Below are positions 28,909 through 39,342 of a stretch of DNA of 64,000 bases, one piece after another (position 1 is the first letter of the stretch; every line of letters begins with the position of its first letter). The notes beneath the pieces were generated by a model. That model ran no database searches. It saw nothing but the letters and a program-made list of their open reading frames with translations, and was not told the DNA's origin. Origin of the DNA: Burkholderiaceae bacterium (GTDB taxonomy: Bacteria > Pseudomonadota > Gammaproteobacteria > Burkholderiales > Burkholderiaceae_C). The DNA lies in assembly GCA_018780645.1 (NCBI GenBank), contig JADMJJ010000002.1, positions 124,001-188,000 of the forward strand. The letters are read 5' to 3'. The translations under genes were made by a program, and so were the position numbers.

Positions 28909-31383
28909 ATGGCCCGGCGAATCGTTCCCTTGACCCGGCCGACCCGCTCGCGGCGCCGAAACCGAACCGACGCTGCTGCTGACGTGCTGCGCCCCTTGAA
29001 GACCCGTTCCAACGCCTCCTCCCTGCCCGCGCCCACGCCGCTGGCCCTGGCCGCCTGCCTGATGCTGTGCGCAGCGGGCAGCGCCTGGTCACAGGGCCAG
29101 TCGCAGGTGGGTACCGAGGTACGCCAGATCGCACGACCGGCGAGCAAGACCCTGTCGCGCGCCGAGGCCGACAAGAACCAACCGGTGCTGCTCGATGCCG
29201 CCAGCCTGAGCAGCCGCCTGGACCAGGAGACCCGAGCCGAGGGCGATGCGGTACTGCGCCGTGGTGACCTGACCCTGAAGGCCGACACCCTGAGCTACCA
29301 CCAGGCCACCGACCTGGCCACGGCCAAGGGTTCGGTCAGCATCGAGCGTGACGGCAACCGCTTCACCGGCCCCGAGCTGCGCCTCTTTGTGCAGCGCTTC
29401 GAGGGCCAGTTCCTCAATCCGAGCTACTTTTTTGCCAGCAATGGTGCCGGCGGCAAGGCCCAGCAGGTCGATTTCATCGACGAATACCGCAGCCGCGCCC
29501 TGGCCGGCACCTACAGCAGCTGCCGTGCCGATGACCCGGACCACGCCCCCGCCTGGGAGCTGAGCACGCGCAGCATACGGCTCGATTTCGAAACCAATGA
29601 GGGCGTGGCCGATGGCGCCGTGGTGCGCTTTTACGGCGTGCCGATACTGGCCGCGCCGCGGCTGAGCTTTCCCCTGGGCGACGGCCGCAAGTCCGGTTGG
29701 CTGCCGCCCAAGTTCAATCTGGACAGTCGCAGCGGCGTCGAGTTCGGCGTGCCCTACTACTGGAATATCGCGCCGCAGCGCGATGCCACCTTGACCCCCA
29801 AGATCATCACCCGCCGCGGCCTGGGCCTGGACAGCGAGTTCCGCTTTCTGGCGCCGAGCTACCAGGGCCAGGTGTCGCTGGATGTGCTGCCCAATGACCG
29901 CATCACCGGCCACACCCGGTGGGCATGGGGGCTGAGCCAGACCGGCACGGCGGCGATGGACTGGCGCTACCAGGTCAATGCCGAGCGGGTGTCGGACGAC
30001 ATCTACTGGAAAGACTTCCCGCACGGCATCACCAGCCTGACGCCGCGCCTCCTGGCCACCGACCTGGGCGCCTCGCGCACCTGGACGCCTGCCGTCGGCG
30101 AGCTGCGCCTGTATGGCCGCCTCCAGCAGTGGCAGGTGCTGCAGGACCTGGACCCGGCCGCGCGCATCGACACCCCCTACCAGCGCTCGCCACAGCTGGG
30201 CGCCCGCTGGAGTGCCGAGCGCTTGCCGCGCGGCTTCGACGCCGGCCTGAGCCTGGAGTACAACCGCTTCGATCTGCCACGCAATGCCGCGCCACTGCCC
30301 CTGCCCACGGGCACGCGGGTGCACGCGCTGGGTCATCTGGGCTGGACCCTGGGTGACACCGGCTGGTGGCTGAAGCCCCGTATGTCCTTCAACGCGGCCA
30401 GCTACCAGCTGGATCAGTCGCTGGCCGATGGTCGCCGGTCTGCCTCCCGCGTTGTGCCGACCTTCAGCATCGACCAGGGCTGGCTGTTCGAGCGCAAGAC
30501 CGAGTACTTCGGCCGCGCGCTGCTGCAGACGCTGGAGCCACGGCTGTTCTATGTGCGCACACCCTTTCGAGACCAGCTGGGCCTGCCCAATTTCGACGCC
30601 GCGGCCAAGGACTTCAATTTCGACTCGATCTACACCGACAACTCGTTCTCGGGCGTCGATCGGGTCTCCGACGCGCACCAGCTGACGGTGGGCGTGAGCT
30701 CGCGGCTGACCTCGCTGCGCGACGGCAGCGAGCTGCTGCGCCTGGGGGTGGTGCAACGCGTGCTGTTCCGTGACCAACGCATCACGCCCGAGGGCACGCC
30801 CAACACGCAGAAGCTATCCGATCTGCTGCTGCTCGGCTCGGCGCACCTGAGCCCGCAGTGGTGGGCCGACGGCGCGATCCAGTACAACTCGGACCTGAAC
30901 CGCACCGTGCGCTCGGTGATGAGCCTGCGCTACTCGCCGGGTCCCTTCCGCACCATCAATGCCACCTACCGACTGGCCCGCGGCCAGAGCGAGCAGGCCG
31001 AGCTGGGTTGGCAATGGCCGCTGTCGGGCCCGGCGGCCGGCAATCGCACCGAAGGGGCCGTGCGCCAGGCCACGACCGGCGGCAGCTCCTGCTCGGGCAG
31101 CTGGTACAGCGTCGGCCGCGTGCTCTACAGCATGCAGGACCGCCGCATCACCGATTCGCTGGTCGGCTTCGAATACGATGCCGGCTGCTGGATAGGCCGC
31201 GTGGTGGTCGAGCGCCGCTCCACCGGACGCGCCGAAGCGAACACGCGCTGGATGTTCCAGCTCGAGCTGGTGGGCCTGGGCCGGCTAGGGAATAACCCCC
31301 TGAATGTCTTGAGGGACAATATCCCTGGTTACCGCTTGCTGCGCGAGGATCGCGCGGCGCTCACAGATGCCTCCTATGACTGA
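28909..31383 (+). CDS. lptD: LPS-assembly protein LptD
   Basis: Outer-membrane beta-barrel that, with LptE (also in this window), inserts lipopolysaccharide in the outer leaflet. 824 residues from ATG 28909. An OstA-type jellyroll begins near residue 100 (AEGDAVLRRGDLTLKADTLS) and the barrel fills the rest. Cysteines are seen in SSCRADDPD, SSCSGSW and AGCWIGR; none is in the mature N-terminus, so only the inter-domain disulfide equivalent to Cys173-Cys725 of E. coli seems possible. A GTG at 28984 would give a more normal signal peptide ahead of AGSAWSQ. Overlaps surA. Confidence 0.95.
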   Translation: MARRIVPLTRPTRSRRRNRTDAAADVLRPLKTRSNASSLPAPTPLALAACLMLCAAGSAWSQGQSQVGTEVRQIARPASKTLSRAEADKNQPVLLDAASLSSRLDQETRAEGDAVLRRGDLTLKADTLSYHQATDLATAKGSVSIERDGNRFTGPELRLFVQRFEGQFLNPSYFFASNGAGGKAQQVDFIDEYRSRALAGTYSSCRADDPDHAPAWELSTRSIRLDFETNEGVADGAVVRFYGVPILAAPRLSFPLGDGRKSGWLPPKFNLDSRSGVEFGVPYYWNIAPQRDATLTPKIITRRGLGLDSEFRFLAPSYQGQVSLDVLPNDRITGHTRWAWGLSQTGTAAMDWRYQVNAERVSDDIYWKDFPHGITSLTPRLLATDLGASRTWTPAVGELRLYGRLQQWQVLQDLDPAARIDTPYQRSPQLGARWSAERLPRGFDAGLSLEYNRFDLPRNAAPLPLPTGTRVHALGHLGWTLGDTGWWLKPRMSFNAASYQLDQSLADGRRSASRVVPTFSIDQGWLFERKTEYFGRALLQTLEPRLFYVRTPFRDQLGLPNFDAAAKDFNFDSIYTDNSFSGVDRVSDAHQLTVGVSSRLTSLRDGSELLRLGVVQRVLFRDQRITPEGTPNTQKLSDLLLLGSAHLSPQWWADGAIQYNSDLNRTVRSVMSLRYSPGPFRTINATYRLARGQSEQAELGWQWPLSGPAAGNRTEGAVRQATTGGSSCSGSWYSVGRVLYSMQDRRITDSLVGFEYDAGCWIGRVVVERRSTGRAEANTRWMFQLELVGLGRLGNNPLNVLRDNIPGYRLLREDRAALTDASYD

Positions 31384-32707
31384 CCTGCCGACCTCTCTCA
31401 AGCCCGCTCTTATTGCCGCCGCCCTGGCCGCCCTGTTGCTGGCGCCACTGGCGCAGGCGCAGTCCGCCAAGGTAGCCACCCGCCCGGCCGACTCGATTGC
31501 CGCCATCGTCAACCAGGACCTGGTGACCGAAATCGAGGTCCAGCAGCGAGCCGAGCGGGCCCGCGAGGAGGCCAAGCGGCGCGGCGAGAGCCTGCCATCC
31601 AGCATCGAGCTGCGCAAGACGGCGCTGGACAGCCTGATCAACGAACGGGTCGTGCTGACCTATGCCCGCGAAGCCGGTGCCAAGATCGACGAGGTCGAGC
31701 TGGACCGCGTGGTCGCCAATGTGGCAGCCCAGAACAATCTGAGCCTGCCCGAGCTGCGTGAGCGGCTGAAGACCGAGGGCATCGAGTACCGGCGCTTCCG
31801 CGAGAACCTGCGCGACCAGATGATGGTCGAGCGGGTGCGCGAGCGCGAGGTGCAGGGCCGCATCCGCGTCAGCGAGGGCGACGTCGAGGAGTTCCTGGCC
31901 AAGAAGCGCGAAGCCGGCAAGGTCAATGCCCAGTACAACATCGCCCAGGTGCTGGTGATCGTTCCCGAGGGCGCCAGCGCCGCCGTGCTGGCCGAGAAGC
32001 GCGCCAAGGCCGAAGCGGCGCTGGCTCGCATCAAGGCCGGCGAGGCCTTTGACGTGGTGGCCAAACAGGTCTCCGAAGACGCCTACAAGGACAAGGGCGG
32101 CGAGCTGGGCCTGCGGCCCGCATCCAAGCTGCCGGACGCCTTCCTGGCACATGTCAAGGACCTGAAGGCGGGTGAGGTGGCGCCCGAGCTGATGCGCTCC
32201 GGCGCCGGCTTCCATGTGCTGAAGCTGATCGAGAAGCAGGACGGCTCCGATGGTTCGGTGGTGCAGACCCGCGCCCGCCATGTGCTCTTGCGCGTGTCGC
32301 CGCAGCTGACGGCCGAACTGGCTGCCCGCCGCCTCGCCGAGTACAAGCGCAATATCGAGGCCGGCAAGATCACGTTCGAGGCCGTGGCCCGCGAGAACTC
32401 CGAGGACGGCAGCGCTTCGAACGGCGGCGATCTGGGCTGGTCATCGCCAGGCGGCTTCGTGCCCGAGTTCGAAGAGGCGATGAATGCGCTGAACCTTGGC
32501 GGCATCTCGGCGCCGGTGGTGTCGCGTTTCGGTGTGCACCTGATCCAGGTGCTGGAGCGCCGCAGCACCATCCCCGACCCCAAGCAGGTCCGGGCCCAGG
32601 CCCAGGCGGCCCTGCGCGAGCAGAAGTACGAAGCAGCCTTTGCCGACTGGGTGAAAGACCTGCGTGCGCGCGCCTTTATCGAAATGCGCGGCGAAGCCTC
32701 GCAGTGA
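31376..32707 (+). CDS. surA: periplasmic chaperone/peptidyl-prolyl isomerase SurA
   Basis: 443-residue periplasmic chaperone that escorts outer-membrane proteins, LptD among them, to the BAM complex. A signal peptide ends at APLAQAQ near residue 29. The SurA N-domain ([20 protein letters not shown]) is followed by two parvulin domains, about 170-270 and 285-385; the second has [20 protein letters not shown]. Its start lies within the lptD 3' end, so translation is coupled. ATG 31367 is also possible. rsmA follows in 8 bp. Confidence 0.95.
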   Translation: MTDLPTSLKPALIAAALAALLLAPLAQAQSAKVATRPADSIAAIVNQDLVTEIEVQQRAERAREEAKRRGESLPSSIELRKTALDSLINERVVLTYAREAGAKIDEVELDRVVANVAAQNNLSLPELRERLKTEGIEYRRFRENLRDQMMVERVREREVQGRIRVSEGDVEEFLAKKREAGKVNAQYNIAQVLVIVPEGASAAVLAEKRAKAEAALARIKAGEAFDVVAKQVSEDAYKDKGGELGLRPASKLPDAFLAHVKDLKAGEVAPELMRSGAGFHVLKLIEKQDGSDGSVVQTRARHVLLRVSPQLTAELAARRLAEYKRNIEAGKITFEAVARENSEDGSASNGGDLGWSSPGGFVPEFEEAMNALNLGGISAPVVSRFGVHLIQVLERRSTIPDPKQVRAQAQAALREQKYEAAFADWVKDLRARAFIEMRGEASQ

Positions 32708-32714
32708 GCGGCCT

Positions 32715-33476
32715 GTGACCCACCATGTCGCGCGCAAGCGCTTCGGTCAGCACTTCCTGACCGACCGCATCGTCATAGAGGACATCGTCCAGGCCATCAA
32801 GCCGCAGGCAGGCGACGCCATGGTCGAGATCGGCCCGGGCCTGGGTGCGATGACGATGCCGCTGCTGGCCTACGTCAACCCGCTGACCGTGATCGAGCTG
32901 GACCGCGACCTGGCCGAGCGGCTGCGTCAGCGGCCCGGCCTGAACGTGATCGAGTCCGACGTGCTGAAGGTGGACTTTGCGGCGCTGGCCGCAGAACACG
33001 GCAAGAAGCTGCGCGTGGTCGGCAACCTGCCCTACAACATCTCCTCGCCGATCCTGTTTCACCTGCTGGACTTCGTCGACCAGGTGCAGGACCAGCACTT
33101 CATGCTGCAAAAAGAGGTCGTTGACCGCATGGCCGCCGAGCCCTGCTGCAAGGACTATGGCCGGCTGACGGTGATGCTGCAGTGGCGCTACCAGATCGAG
33201 TCGGTGCTGGACGTGTTGCCCAGCGCCTTCGACCCACCGCCGCGGGTGGACTCGGCCATCGTGCGCATGCTGCCTCTGCCCGTGCCGGCGGCCGTCGATC
33301 AGAAGCTGCTTGGCGAACTGGTCGCCGTGGCCTTCTCGCAGCGCCGCAAGATTCTGCGAAACACCCTCGGCGCCTGGCTGGAGCAGCGCGGCTTTGCCGG
33401 GAAGTTCGATCTGCAGCGGCGCGCCGAGGAGGTGCCGGTGGCGGAGTATCTGGCGCTGGCGCTGGCCGTTTCCTGA
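32715..33476 (+). CDS. rsmA: 16S rRNA dimethyladenosine transferase
   Basis: Dimethylates A1518 and A1519 of 16S rRNA late in 30S assembly. 253 residues from GTG 32715. [11 protein letters not shown] at the start, the AdoMet loop [10 protein letters not shown] near residue 38 and catalytic NLPYNISSP near 103 are all present. In E. coli pdxA lies between surA and rsmA; here the two are adjacent. An intrinsic terminator follows at 33499-33527. Confidence 0.96.
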   Translation: MTHHVARKRFGQHFLTDRIVIEDIVQAIKPQAGDAMVEIGPGLGAMTMPLLAYVNPLTVIELDRDLAERLRQRPGLNVIESDVLKVDFAALAAEHGKKLRVVGNLPYNISSPILFHLLDFVDQVQDQHFMLQKEVVDRMAAEPCCKDYGRLTVMLQWRYQIESVLDVLPSAFDPPPRVDSAIVRMLPLPVPAAVDQKLLGELVAVAFSQRRKILRNTLGAWLEQRGFAGKFDLQRRAEEVPVAEYLALALAVS

Positions 33477-33498
33477 TCCCGCAATCCAATCTAGCCAA

Positions 33499-33527
33499 CA
33501 AAAAAGCGACCCAAGGGTCGCTTCTCT
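33499..33527 (+). terminator. intrinsic terminator after rsmA
   Basis: Perfect 8-bp stem AGCGACCC/GGGTCGCT with a 2-base loop, followed by TCTCTGTT; an A-run precedes it, so it may also stop minus-strand transcripts. Confidence 0.8.
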
Positions 33528-33681
33528 GTTGCTGGCACTGACCGTAGGTCAGGCCGCGTTCAACCACATCGCGGTGTCGAACGCACTGCTCATCATCGGC
33601 ATGTTCATGCCGAACATGGCATTCGCTGCTGCCTTTGATGTATTTTTCGGCGCCGGCTTGTCGCTGACGCTGGGGGCCACC

Positions 33682-33728
33682 TCAGTAGCCCGCTCCCATG
33701 ACCCATTTTCTTGAGAGCGGGCTACTGA
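33682..33728. repeat. 14-bp inverted repeat at the 3' end of the barstar gene
   Basis: Perfect arms TCAGTAGCCCGCTC and GAGCGGGCTACTGA around a 19-base loop. It spans the stop codon of the barstar-like gene, in the gap convergent with rsmA. No T-run follows on the minus strand. The GTAGCCCG start of the arm resembles the dispersed REP-like unit, but the rest differs. Confidence 0.7.
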
Positions 33729-34123
33729 AAAGAATAGAAACACCTGAACTGTATCTTTCGATCCGCCCAGTAGTCGGCGGCATCTCGGAATACATCGAGC
33801 AGTTGTTCCCTGGCCTCGCGGTCGAATTTGACGCTGTCGGGAATCTGCTCCAGCACCACCACAAAGCCGGGTTGAGCGCCCGATTTATGGACCAGGTCGG
33901 TCATGCAGTCGTACAAGGCATCCAGATTCTTGCCAAAATGCGCCGGGAACAGAAAAGACTGGGCGATGCCCTCCAGCACATCCTGTTTTGACTGGGCTGA
34001 AGTCAGATTGGCATAGAGGAAATGTTGGCCGGCCTCTTGGGCCGCCTGCATCAAATCCTCCACTCGATAAGCCCGTATGGACTGCACGATGTTTGGACGG
34101 ACGGTCTGCAACAGCATGGTCAC
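33722..34123 (-). CDS. barstar-family ribonuclease inhibitor
   Basis: 133-residue cytoplasmic protein of the barstar family. The region LYANLTSAQSKQDVLEGIAQ leading to FPAHFGKNLDALYDCMTDL near residue 67 is the family hallmark (barnase-contacting helix with Asn-Leu-Asp-Ala-Leu), and FRCFYSF closes the fold. It follows the ribonuclease gene by 51 bp on the same strand and would protect the producer from that enzyme before export. The 3' end overlaps a strong inverted repeat. Confidence 0.9.
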   Translation of the reverse strand: MTMLLQTVRPNIVQSIRAYRVEDLMQAAQEAGQHFLYANLTSAQSKQDVLEGIAQSFLFPAHFGKNLDALYDCMTDLVHKSGAQPGFVVVLEQIPDSVKFDREAREQLLDVFRDAADYWADRKIQFRCFYSFQ

Positions 34124-34174
34124 GATCCTCCTTTAGTCACGAAAACTTGTTCACGAACTCGACACCCCGCCGAC

Positions 34175-34582
34175 TCACGGCCGCACGCGCTTGAAGCTTG
34201 CGTAGTGGTCATCGGTGTAAAAACATGCCTCAGGTTTCGTGGGTGGCTGGCCGCCGCATACCAGCCGACGAGCGCCCCGGTTGCGGGCGCCTTTCGTGGG
34301 CACGGTATATTCGCGGTAGTACCCTCTGGTCTTGGCGGGTAGCAGACGTTCACGATTGCCAAAGGCCGTGCCGTCCTTGCTGTAGGGGAAGGGTCCCCCG
34401 GCCAATACCAGGCGGTGAGTGGCTTGCGCCTCAACCGGAAGTGCTGCCAAGGCCACCGTCTCGTCTGCTGCCACTCCCTTGGCCTGGGCCACGCCGACCA
34501 AGCTGCTGGCGAGCACCAGGGCGATGGTGACGCTGAGCTTGCGAAGGCCTGACCGCGCTGGGGGTCTGTTGAGCAAAGACAC
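34175..34582 (-). CDS. exported guanyl-specific ribonuclease, barnase/N1 family
   Basis: 135-residue secreted RNase. A signal peptide (LSVTIALVLASSLVGVAQA) ends near residue 34. The RNase domain has the catalytic Glu in YYREYTVPT, Arg in GARRLVCGG and the final catalytic His in ACFYTDDHYASFKRV, the barnase Glu73/Arg87/His102 arrangement. Two cysteines (CGG...CFY) could form a disulfide. GTG 34582 with AGGG seven bases upstream gives a clean signal peptide; longer starts do not. Paired with the barstar-like inhibitor downstream. Role could be nutrition or competition. Confidence 0.88.
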   Translation of the reverse strand: MSLLNRPPARSGLRKLSVTIALVLASSLVGVAQAKGVAADETVALAALPVEAQATHRLVLAGGPFPYSKDGTAFGNRERLLPAKTRGYYREYTVPTKGARNRGARRLVCGGQPPTKPEACFYTDDHYASFKRVRP

Positions 34583-34783
34583 GGGTTTACCCTGAATCCT
34601 GAAAGCAACATGGTACAGAATGAGGGCGAAAAGCTCAAGGCTGTCCTGCGCCAAACCCGGAAATACGGTGCTTGTGAGTAGGCGCACACAGTTCCTAAAA
34701 GCGAGTGCCTTCCATCACTTCATGGAGCTGTCACCGTCGGGTAAGCGTTCGCAAACAAATTTTACCCAAGGCGACCGTCAATG

Positions 34784-34808
34784 AAAAAACGCCCCAAATT
34801 GGGGCGTT
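34784..34808 (-). terminator. intrinsic terminator of maeB
   Basis: Minus-strand AACGCCCC/GGGGCGTT stem with a 5-base loop, followed by TTTTTT, 22 bp after the maeB stop. Confidence 0.9.
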
Positions 34809-34829
34809 GTCTCGCGCTGCTTGAGTGGT

Positions 34830-37124
34830 TCAGCGGGCCGCGTTGGCGTCCGCCACGGTCAGCGCCGTCATGTTGACGATGCGCCGCACGGTCGCCGACG
34901 GAGTCAGCACATGGACCGGCTTGGCCGCGCCCAGCAGCACCGGGCCGATCGCGATGCCGCCGCCCGCCGCCGTCTTCAGCAGGTTGTAGCTGATATTGGC
35001 GGCGTCGATATTCGGCAGCACCAGCAGATTGGCCTCGCCCGTCAGCGTGCTGCGGGGCATCAGTTCGGCACGGTACTTGGCGTCCAGGGCGGTGTCGCCG
35101 TGCATCTCGCCGTCCACTTCCAGCCAGGGTGCGCTCTGCTGAATCAGCGCCAGCGTCTCGCGCATCTTGATCGCAGAGGGCTGATTGCTGGAGCCGAAAT
35201 TCGAGTGCGACAGCAGGGCCGCCTTGGGGCGCAGGCCGAAGCGCATCAGCTCCTCGGCGGCCATGATGGTGATCTCGGCCAACTGCTCCGCCGTGGGGTC
35301 GTAGTTGACATGGGTGTCCACCAGGAAGACCTGGCGCCCCGGCAGCATCAGGCCGTTCATGCAGGCAAAGGTCTTGACACCCGCGCGCTTGCCTATCACC
35401 TGATCTATGTACTGCAGGTGCATGGCCGTGTTGCTCCAGGTGCCGCAGAGCATGCCGTCGACCTCGCCCTTGTGCAGCATCATGCAGCCGATCAGGGTCA
35501 GGCGGCGGCGCATCTCGATCTTGGCCAGCTGCTGGGTCACGCCCTTGCGTTCGGTGAGGCGATGGTAGGTCTGCCAATAGTCGCGGTAGCGCTCGTCATG
35601 CTCGACATTGACGGTGTCGTAATCGCGGCCCTCCTTCAGGCGCAGGCCGAAGCGCTCGCAGCGCTGCGCAATGATCTCGGGGCGGCCGATCAGGGTCGGG
35701 CGGGCCAGGCCCTCGTCCACCACCACCTGGACTGCGCGCAACACGCGTTCTTCCTCGCCCTCGGCATAGGCCACACGCTTGTTCCTGGCGCGCTTGGCCT
35801 CGGTGAAGATGGGCTTCATCGTCGTGCCCGAGGCATAGACGAAGCTCTGCAGCTTCTCGCGATAGGCCTCCATGTCCTGGATCGGACGGCTGGCCACGCC
35901 GGAGTCCATCGCGGCCTGAGCCACCGCCATGGCGATCTTCATCATCAGCCGCGGATCGAAGGGCTTGGGGATCAGATATTCCGGGCCGAAACTCAGATTG
36001 GCGCCGGCATAGGCCGCAGCCACCACCTCGCTCTGCTCGGCCTGGGCCAGCTCGGCGATGGCGCGCACCGCGGCGATCTCCATCTCGTCGTTGATCGTTG
36101 TCGCACCCGAATCGAGCGCGCCGCGGAAGATGTAGGGGAAGCACAGGACGTTGTTGACCTGGTTCGGGTAGTCGGTGCGGCCGGTGGCCATGATGGCGTC
36201 GCTGCGCACCGCATGCACATCCTCCGGCAGGATTTCCGGGTTCGGATTCGCCAGGGCGAAGATCATCGGCCGCTCGGCCATCGTCGCCACCATATCGGCC
36301 TTCAGCACGCCGCCGGCCGACAGGCCCAGGAACACGTCCGCGCCCTTGATCACCTCACGCAGGCTGCGCTGATCGGTCTTCTGGGCGAACTGCTCCTTGT
36401 CCGGGTCCATCAGCTCGACGCGGCCCTCGTAGACCACGCCGGCCAGGTCGGTGACCCAGATGTTCTCGCGCGGCAGGCCCAGCTTCATCAGCAGACCCAG
36501 GCAGGCCAGGGCGGCGGCGCCGGCACCCGAGGTCACCAGCTTGACCTGGGTGATGTCCTTGTTCAGCACCTTCAGGCCGTTCAGCAGCGCCGCGCCAACG
36601 ACGATGGCCGTGCCGTGCTGGTCGTCATGGAAGACCGGGATCTTCATGCGCTCGCGCAGCTTGCGCTCGACGTAGAAGCAGTCCGGCGCCTTGATGTCTT
36701 CGAGGTTGATACCGCCAAACGTCGGCTCCAGCGCCGCGATCACATCCACCAGCTTGTCGAGGTCGTTCTCCTGGATCTCCAGGTCGAACACGTCGATGCC
36801 GGCGAACTTCTTGAACAGCACGCCCTTGCCCTCCATCACCGGCTTGGAGGCCAGGGGCCCGATATTGCCCAGGCCCAGCACGGCCGTGCCGTTGGTGACC
36901 ACGGCGACCAGATTGCCGCGCGAGGTGTAGCGGAAGGCGTTCGCCGGGTCGGCGACGATCTCCTCGCAGGCGTAGGCCACGCCCGGCGAGTAGGCCAGGG
37001 CCAGGTCACGCTGATTGACCAGCTGCTTGGTCGCGGCGATGGCGATTTTGCCCGGCGTCGGAAACTCGTGATACTCCAGCGCCGCTTGACGAAGTTGGGC
37101 GCTCTTTTCTTCTGAGTTGATCAT
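34830..37124 (-). CDS. maeB: NADP-dependent malic enzyme with phosphotransacetylase-like domain
   Basis: Oxidative decarboxylation of malate to pyruvate with NADPH production. 764 residues, the large MaeB form. The malic domain is about 1-430: the catalytic Tyr lies in LALAYSPGV and Lys in GKGVLFKKF, and the metal-binding motif is FHDDQHGTA near residue 160. A phosphotransacetylase-like domain fills about 430-764 and is regulatory in relatives, binding acetyl-CoA. The gene is divergent from a DctS/DctR-like C4-dicarboxylate sensor pair, which suggests a shared response to malate or succinate. Confidence 0.96.
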   Translation of the reverse strand: MINSEEKSAQLRQAALEYHEFPTPGKIAIAATKQLVNQRDLALAYSPGVAYACEEIVADPANAFRYTSRGNLVAVVTNGTAVLGLGNIGPLASKPVMEGKGVLFKKFAGIDVFDLEIQENDLDKLVDVIAALEPTFGGINLEDIKAPDCFYVERKLRERMKIPVFHDDQHGTAIVVGAALLNGLKVLNKDITQVKLVTSGAGAAALACLGLLMKLGLPRENIWVTDLAGVVYEGRVELMDPDKEQFAQKTDQRSLREVIKGADVFLGLSAGGVLKADMVATMAERPMIFALANPNPEILPEDVHAVRSDAIMATGRTDYPNQVNNVLCFPYIFRGALDSGATTINDEMEIAAVRAIAELAQAEQSEVVAAAYAGANLSFGPEYLIPKPFDPRLMMKIAMAVAQAAMDSGVASRPIQDMEAYREKLQSFVYASGTTMKPIFTEAKRARNKRVAYAEGEEERVLRAVQVVVDEGLARPTLIGRPEIIAQRCERFGLRLKEGRDYDTVNVEHDERYRDYWQTYHRLTERKGVTQQLAKIEMRRRLTLIGCMMLHKGEVDGMLCGTWSNTAMHLQYIDQVIGKRAGVKTFACMNGLMLPGRQVFLVDTHVNYDPTAEQLAEITIMAAEELMRFGLRPKAALLSHSNFGSSNQPSAIKMRETLALIQQSAPWLEVDGEMHGDTALDAKYRAELMPRSTLTGEANLLVLPNIDAANISYNLLKTAAGGGIAIGPVLLGAAKPVHVLTPSATVRRIVNMTALTVADANAAR

Positions 37125-37263
37125 GGGGCGTGGCTCGCTTGACGGCAGGGAGAAGGATTGTAGGAGTCTCGTTCATATCTGCGGGCCTGTGGGTACGCGG
37201 AACTGCGCATGCCGCACCGGGCTCGCAGGCAGATACTGTCAGCTCCCCCTCACAGTCAAGCGC

Positions 37264-39342
37264 ATGCCCAGCCCCCGCCCTTCCGAACCCCTGCTTGGCC
37301 GCGCCCGGCGCTGGCGCAGGCCGCTGCTGTGGGCCGCACTGGTGGGACTGCTGCTGATTGCCCAATCGCTGCTGGTGGCCTTGACGCTCAGCTATGAGGC
37401 GACGCGCTCGCAGGAGCAGGTCGAGCAGGTGGCCGGCGAGGTGGCCGGGCGCGTCAAGCAGGGCGCCTCACGCTATCTGCAGGGCCTGCAGGCGCTGATG
37501 TGGTTGCGCGAGCCCGGCCCGGTGCTGTGGCGCAGCCACGCGGCCGAGCTGCTTCGCGAGCACCGGCCCTTGCTACGCATCGAGCAGCGCAATCTGAACC
37601 TGGGCGTGGATGAGGCGGTGGACAGCCCCTTCGCCCAGCCGCTGTTCACCCTGCTGCCGCGCGATGCCATTGGCCTGGAGCCCGAGCTGGCCTGCGTGGC
37701 CGCGCGCCGCCAGGGCTCCCAGCTGTATTCGCGCAGCTACTTTGTGCCCATGGCCGGCGGCGAGGGCCTGGAGGTGGTCGATCTGTGCCTGCCGCAGATG
37801 CGCGCCGGCCAGATCGCCGGCTATCTGGTGGCAACGATCAGCCTGCGCATGCTGCTGGAGGAGTCGGTCGCCACCGACCATGCGCGCGGTCATGAATTCA
37901 GCTTTGTCGAGGGTGACGGCACGCGGCTGGCACGCTCCGGCCTGACGCGCGGTGCCGGCGTCTATCTGATGGAGCGCCTGGTGGACCTGCCCGGCCTGAC
38001 CCTGCAGCTGCGCGTGGACAGCGGCGCCGGCGCGCCGCGGCTGATCCCCAACCTGGCCACGGCGCTGGTGATGGGCCTGTCGCTGGCACTGTTCGCCGTC
38101 GTGCTGCTGCTGGCCCGCGATGTGCGCCGTCGCGCCCAGGTCGAGGCCGCGCTGGCCGAGGCGCTCGCGTTTCGCAAGGCGATGGAGGATTCGCTGATCA
38201 CCGGCCTGCGCGCCCGCGATCTGGACGGCAACATCACCTACGTCAACCCTTCCTTCTGCACCATGGTCGGCTTCAGCGCCGAGGAGATGCTGGGCAGCAC
38301 CGTGCCGCCCTACTGGCCGCCCGAGTACAGGGAGTCGTACCAGGAGCGCTACAAGAATCTGGCCCGCCGGCTGGAGGCCCAGCAGGACCCCCGTGCCGGC
38401 TTCGAGACCGTGTTCATGCGCAAGAACCAGGAGCGCTTTCCGGTGCTGCTGTTCGAGGCGCCGCTGCTCGACCCGCAGGGCCGGCATCGCGGCTGGATGA
38501 GCGCGGTGCTCGACGTCAGCGCGCAACGCCGTGTCGAGGAGATCTCGCGCCAGCAGCAGGAGCGCCTGCAGGCCACGGCCCGCCTGGCCACGATGGGCGA
38601 GATGGCCTCGCTCTTGAGCCACGAACTGAATCAGCCGCTGGCGGCGATCGCCAGCTATGCCACCGGTTCGCTGAACCTGATTGAGCGCGAGGCCAACGAC
38701 GCACAGACCCCGCAGATGCTGCACCAGGCGCTGGGCCGCATCGCCGAGCAGGCGGAGCGGGCGGGCCGCATCATCAAGAGCGTCCACGACTTTGTGCGCC
38801 GCCGCGAGCAGGCCCGCGAGCCGGTCGGTGCCGATCAGTTGGTCGAGGCGGTGATGCCGCTGGTGCGCCTGCAGGCGCGCAAGAGCGGCGCCCGGGTCGA
38901 GCTGGATCTGCCGACACCGGTGCCACGCATGCGCTGCGACCGCACGATGCTGGAGCAGGTGCTGCTGAATCTGACGCGCAACGGCATCCAGGCGATGGAT
39001 GGCGAGGCCACGCCGCTGGCCAAGCGCGTGCTGACCCTGCGCGTGCGCCAGCAGGGGCGCTGGGTCAGCTTCTTCGTCACTGATCGCGGGCCGGGCATCG
39101 CGCCCGATGTCGCCAAGCGCCTGTTCACGCCCTTCTTCACCACCCGCAGCGAGGGCATGGGCCTTGGCCTGAGCCTGTGCCGCACGGTGGTCGAGCAGCA
39201 TGGCGGCGCGCTGGACTTCGAGAGCCGCACCGTCGCCACCGAGCACCGCCCGACCGGCACCGAGTTCCATTTCACCCTGCCCGCGGACATGCCCACCGAT
39301 GTCGCCAAGGCCGAGGCCGAGCCAATGAGGAGCGAGGTATGA
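37264..39342 (+). CDS. sensor histidine kinase, DctS/DctB-like
   Basis: 692-residue membrane kinase. Transmembrane helices at about 20-43 and 263-285 enclose a periplasmic sensing domain; a PAS domain spans about 300-420. The phospho-acceptor is His453 in LLSHELNQPLAAIASY, and ATPase boxes are NLTRNGIQAMD near 565, DRGPGIAPD near 605 and GMGLGLSLC near 630. Layout fits the DctS family, which senses C4-dicarboxylates and pairs with a FixJ-like regulator. It overlaps its regulator gene (ATGA) and is divergent from maeB. ATG 37264 chosen over longer starts that enter the maeB promoter region. Confidence 0.9.
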   Translation: MPSPRPSEPLLGRARRWRRPLLWAALVGLLLIAQSLLVALTLSYEATRSQEQVEQVAGEVAGRVKQGASRYLQGLQALMWLREPGPVLWRSHAAELLREHRPLLRIEQRNLNLGVDEAVDSPFAQPLFTLLPRDAIGLEPELACVAARRQGSQLYSRSYFVPMAGGEGLEVVDLCLPQMRAGQIAGYLVATISLRMLLEESVATDHARGHEFSFVEGDGTRLARSGLTRGAGVYLMERLVDLPGLTLQLRVDSGAGAPRLIPNLATALVMGLSLALFAVVLLLARDVRRRAQVEAALAEALAFRKAMEDSLITGLRARDLDGNITYVNPSFCTMVGFSAEEMLGSTVPPYWPPEYRESYQERYKNLARRLEAQQDPRAGFETVFMRKNQERFPVLLFEAPLLDPQGRHRGWMSAVLDVSAQRRVEEISRQQQERLQATARLATMGEMASLLSHELNQPLAAIASYATGSLNLIEREANDAQTPQMLHQALGRIAEQAERAGRIIKSVHDFVRRREQAREPVGADQLVEAVMPLVRLQARKSGARVELDLPTPVPRMRCDRTMLEQVLLNLTRNGIQAMDGEATPLAKRVLTLRVRQQGRWVSFFVTDRGPGIAPDVAKRLFTPFFTTRSEGMGLGLSLCRTVVEQHGGALDFESRTVATEHRPTGTEFHFTLPADMPTDVAKAEAEPMRSEV

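Noticed and set aside
33549-33743. 64-residue minus-strand frame ending in MSSAFDTAMWLNAA, overlapping the barstar 3' end
   Set aside because: No ribosome site, overlaps the barstar stop and the inverted repeat, and matches no family I know; it could be a real small gene but the sequence does not show it.
34821-37115. 764-codon plus-strand open frame opposite maeB
   Set aside because: Antisense artefact of high-GC codon use; maeB motifs are intact on the other strand.
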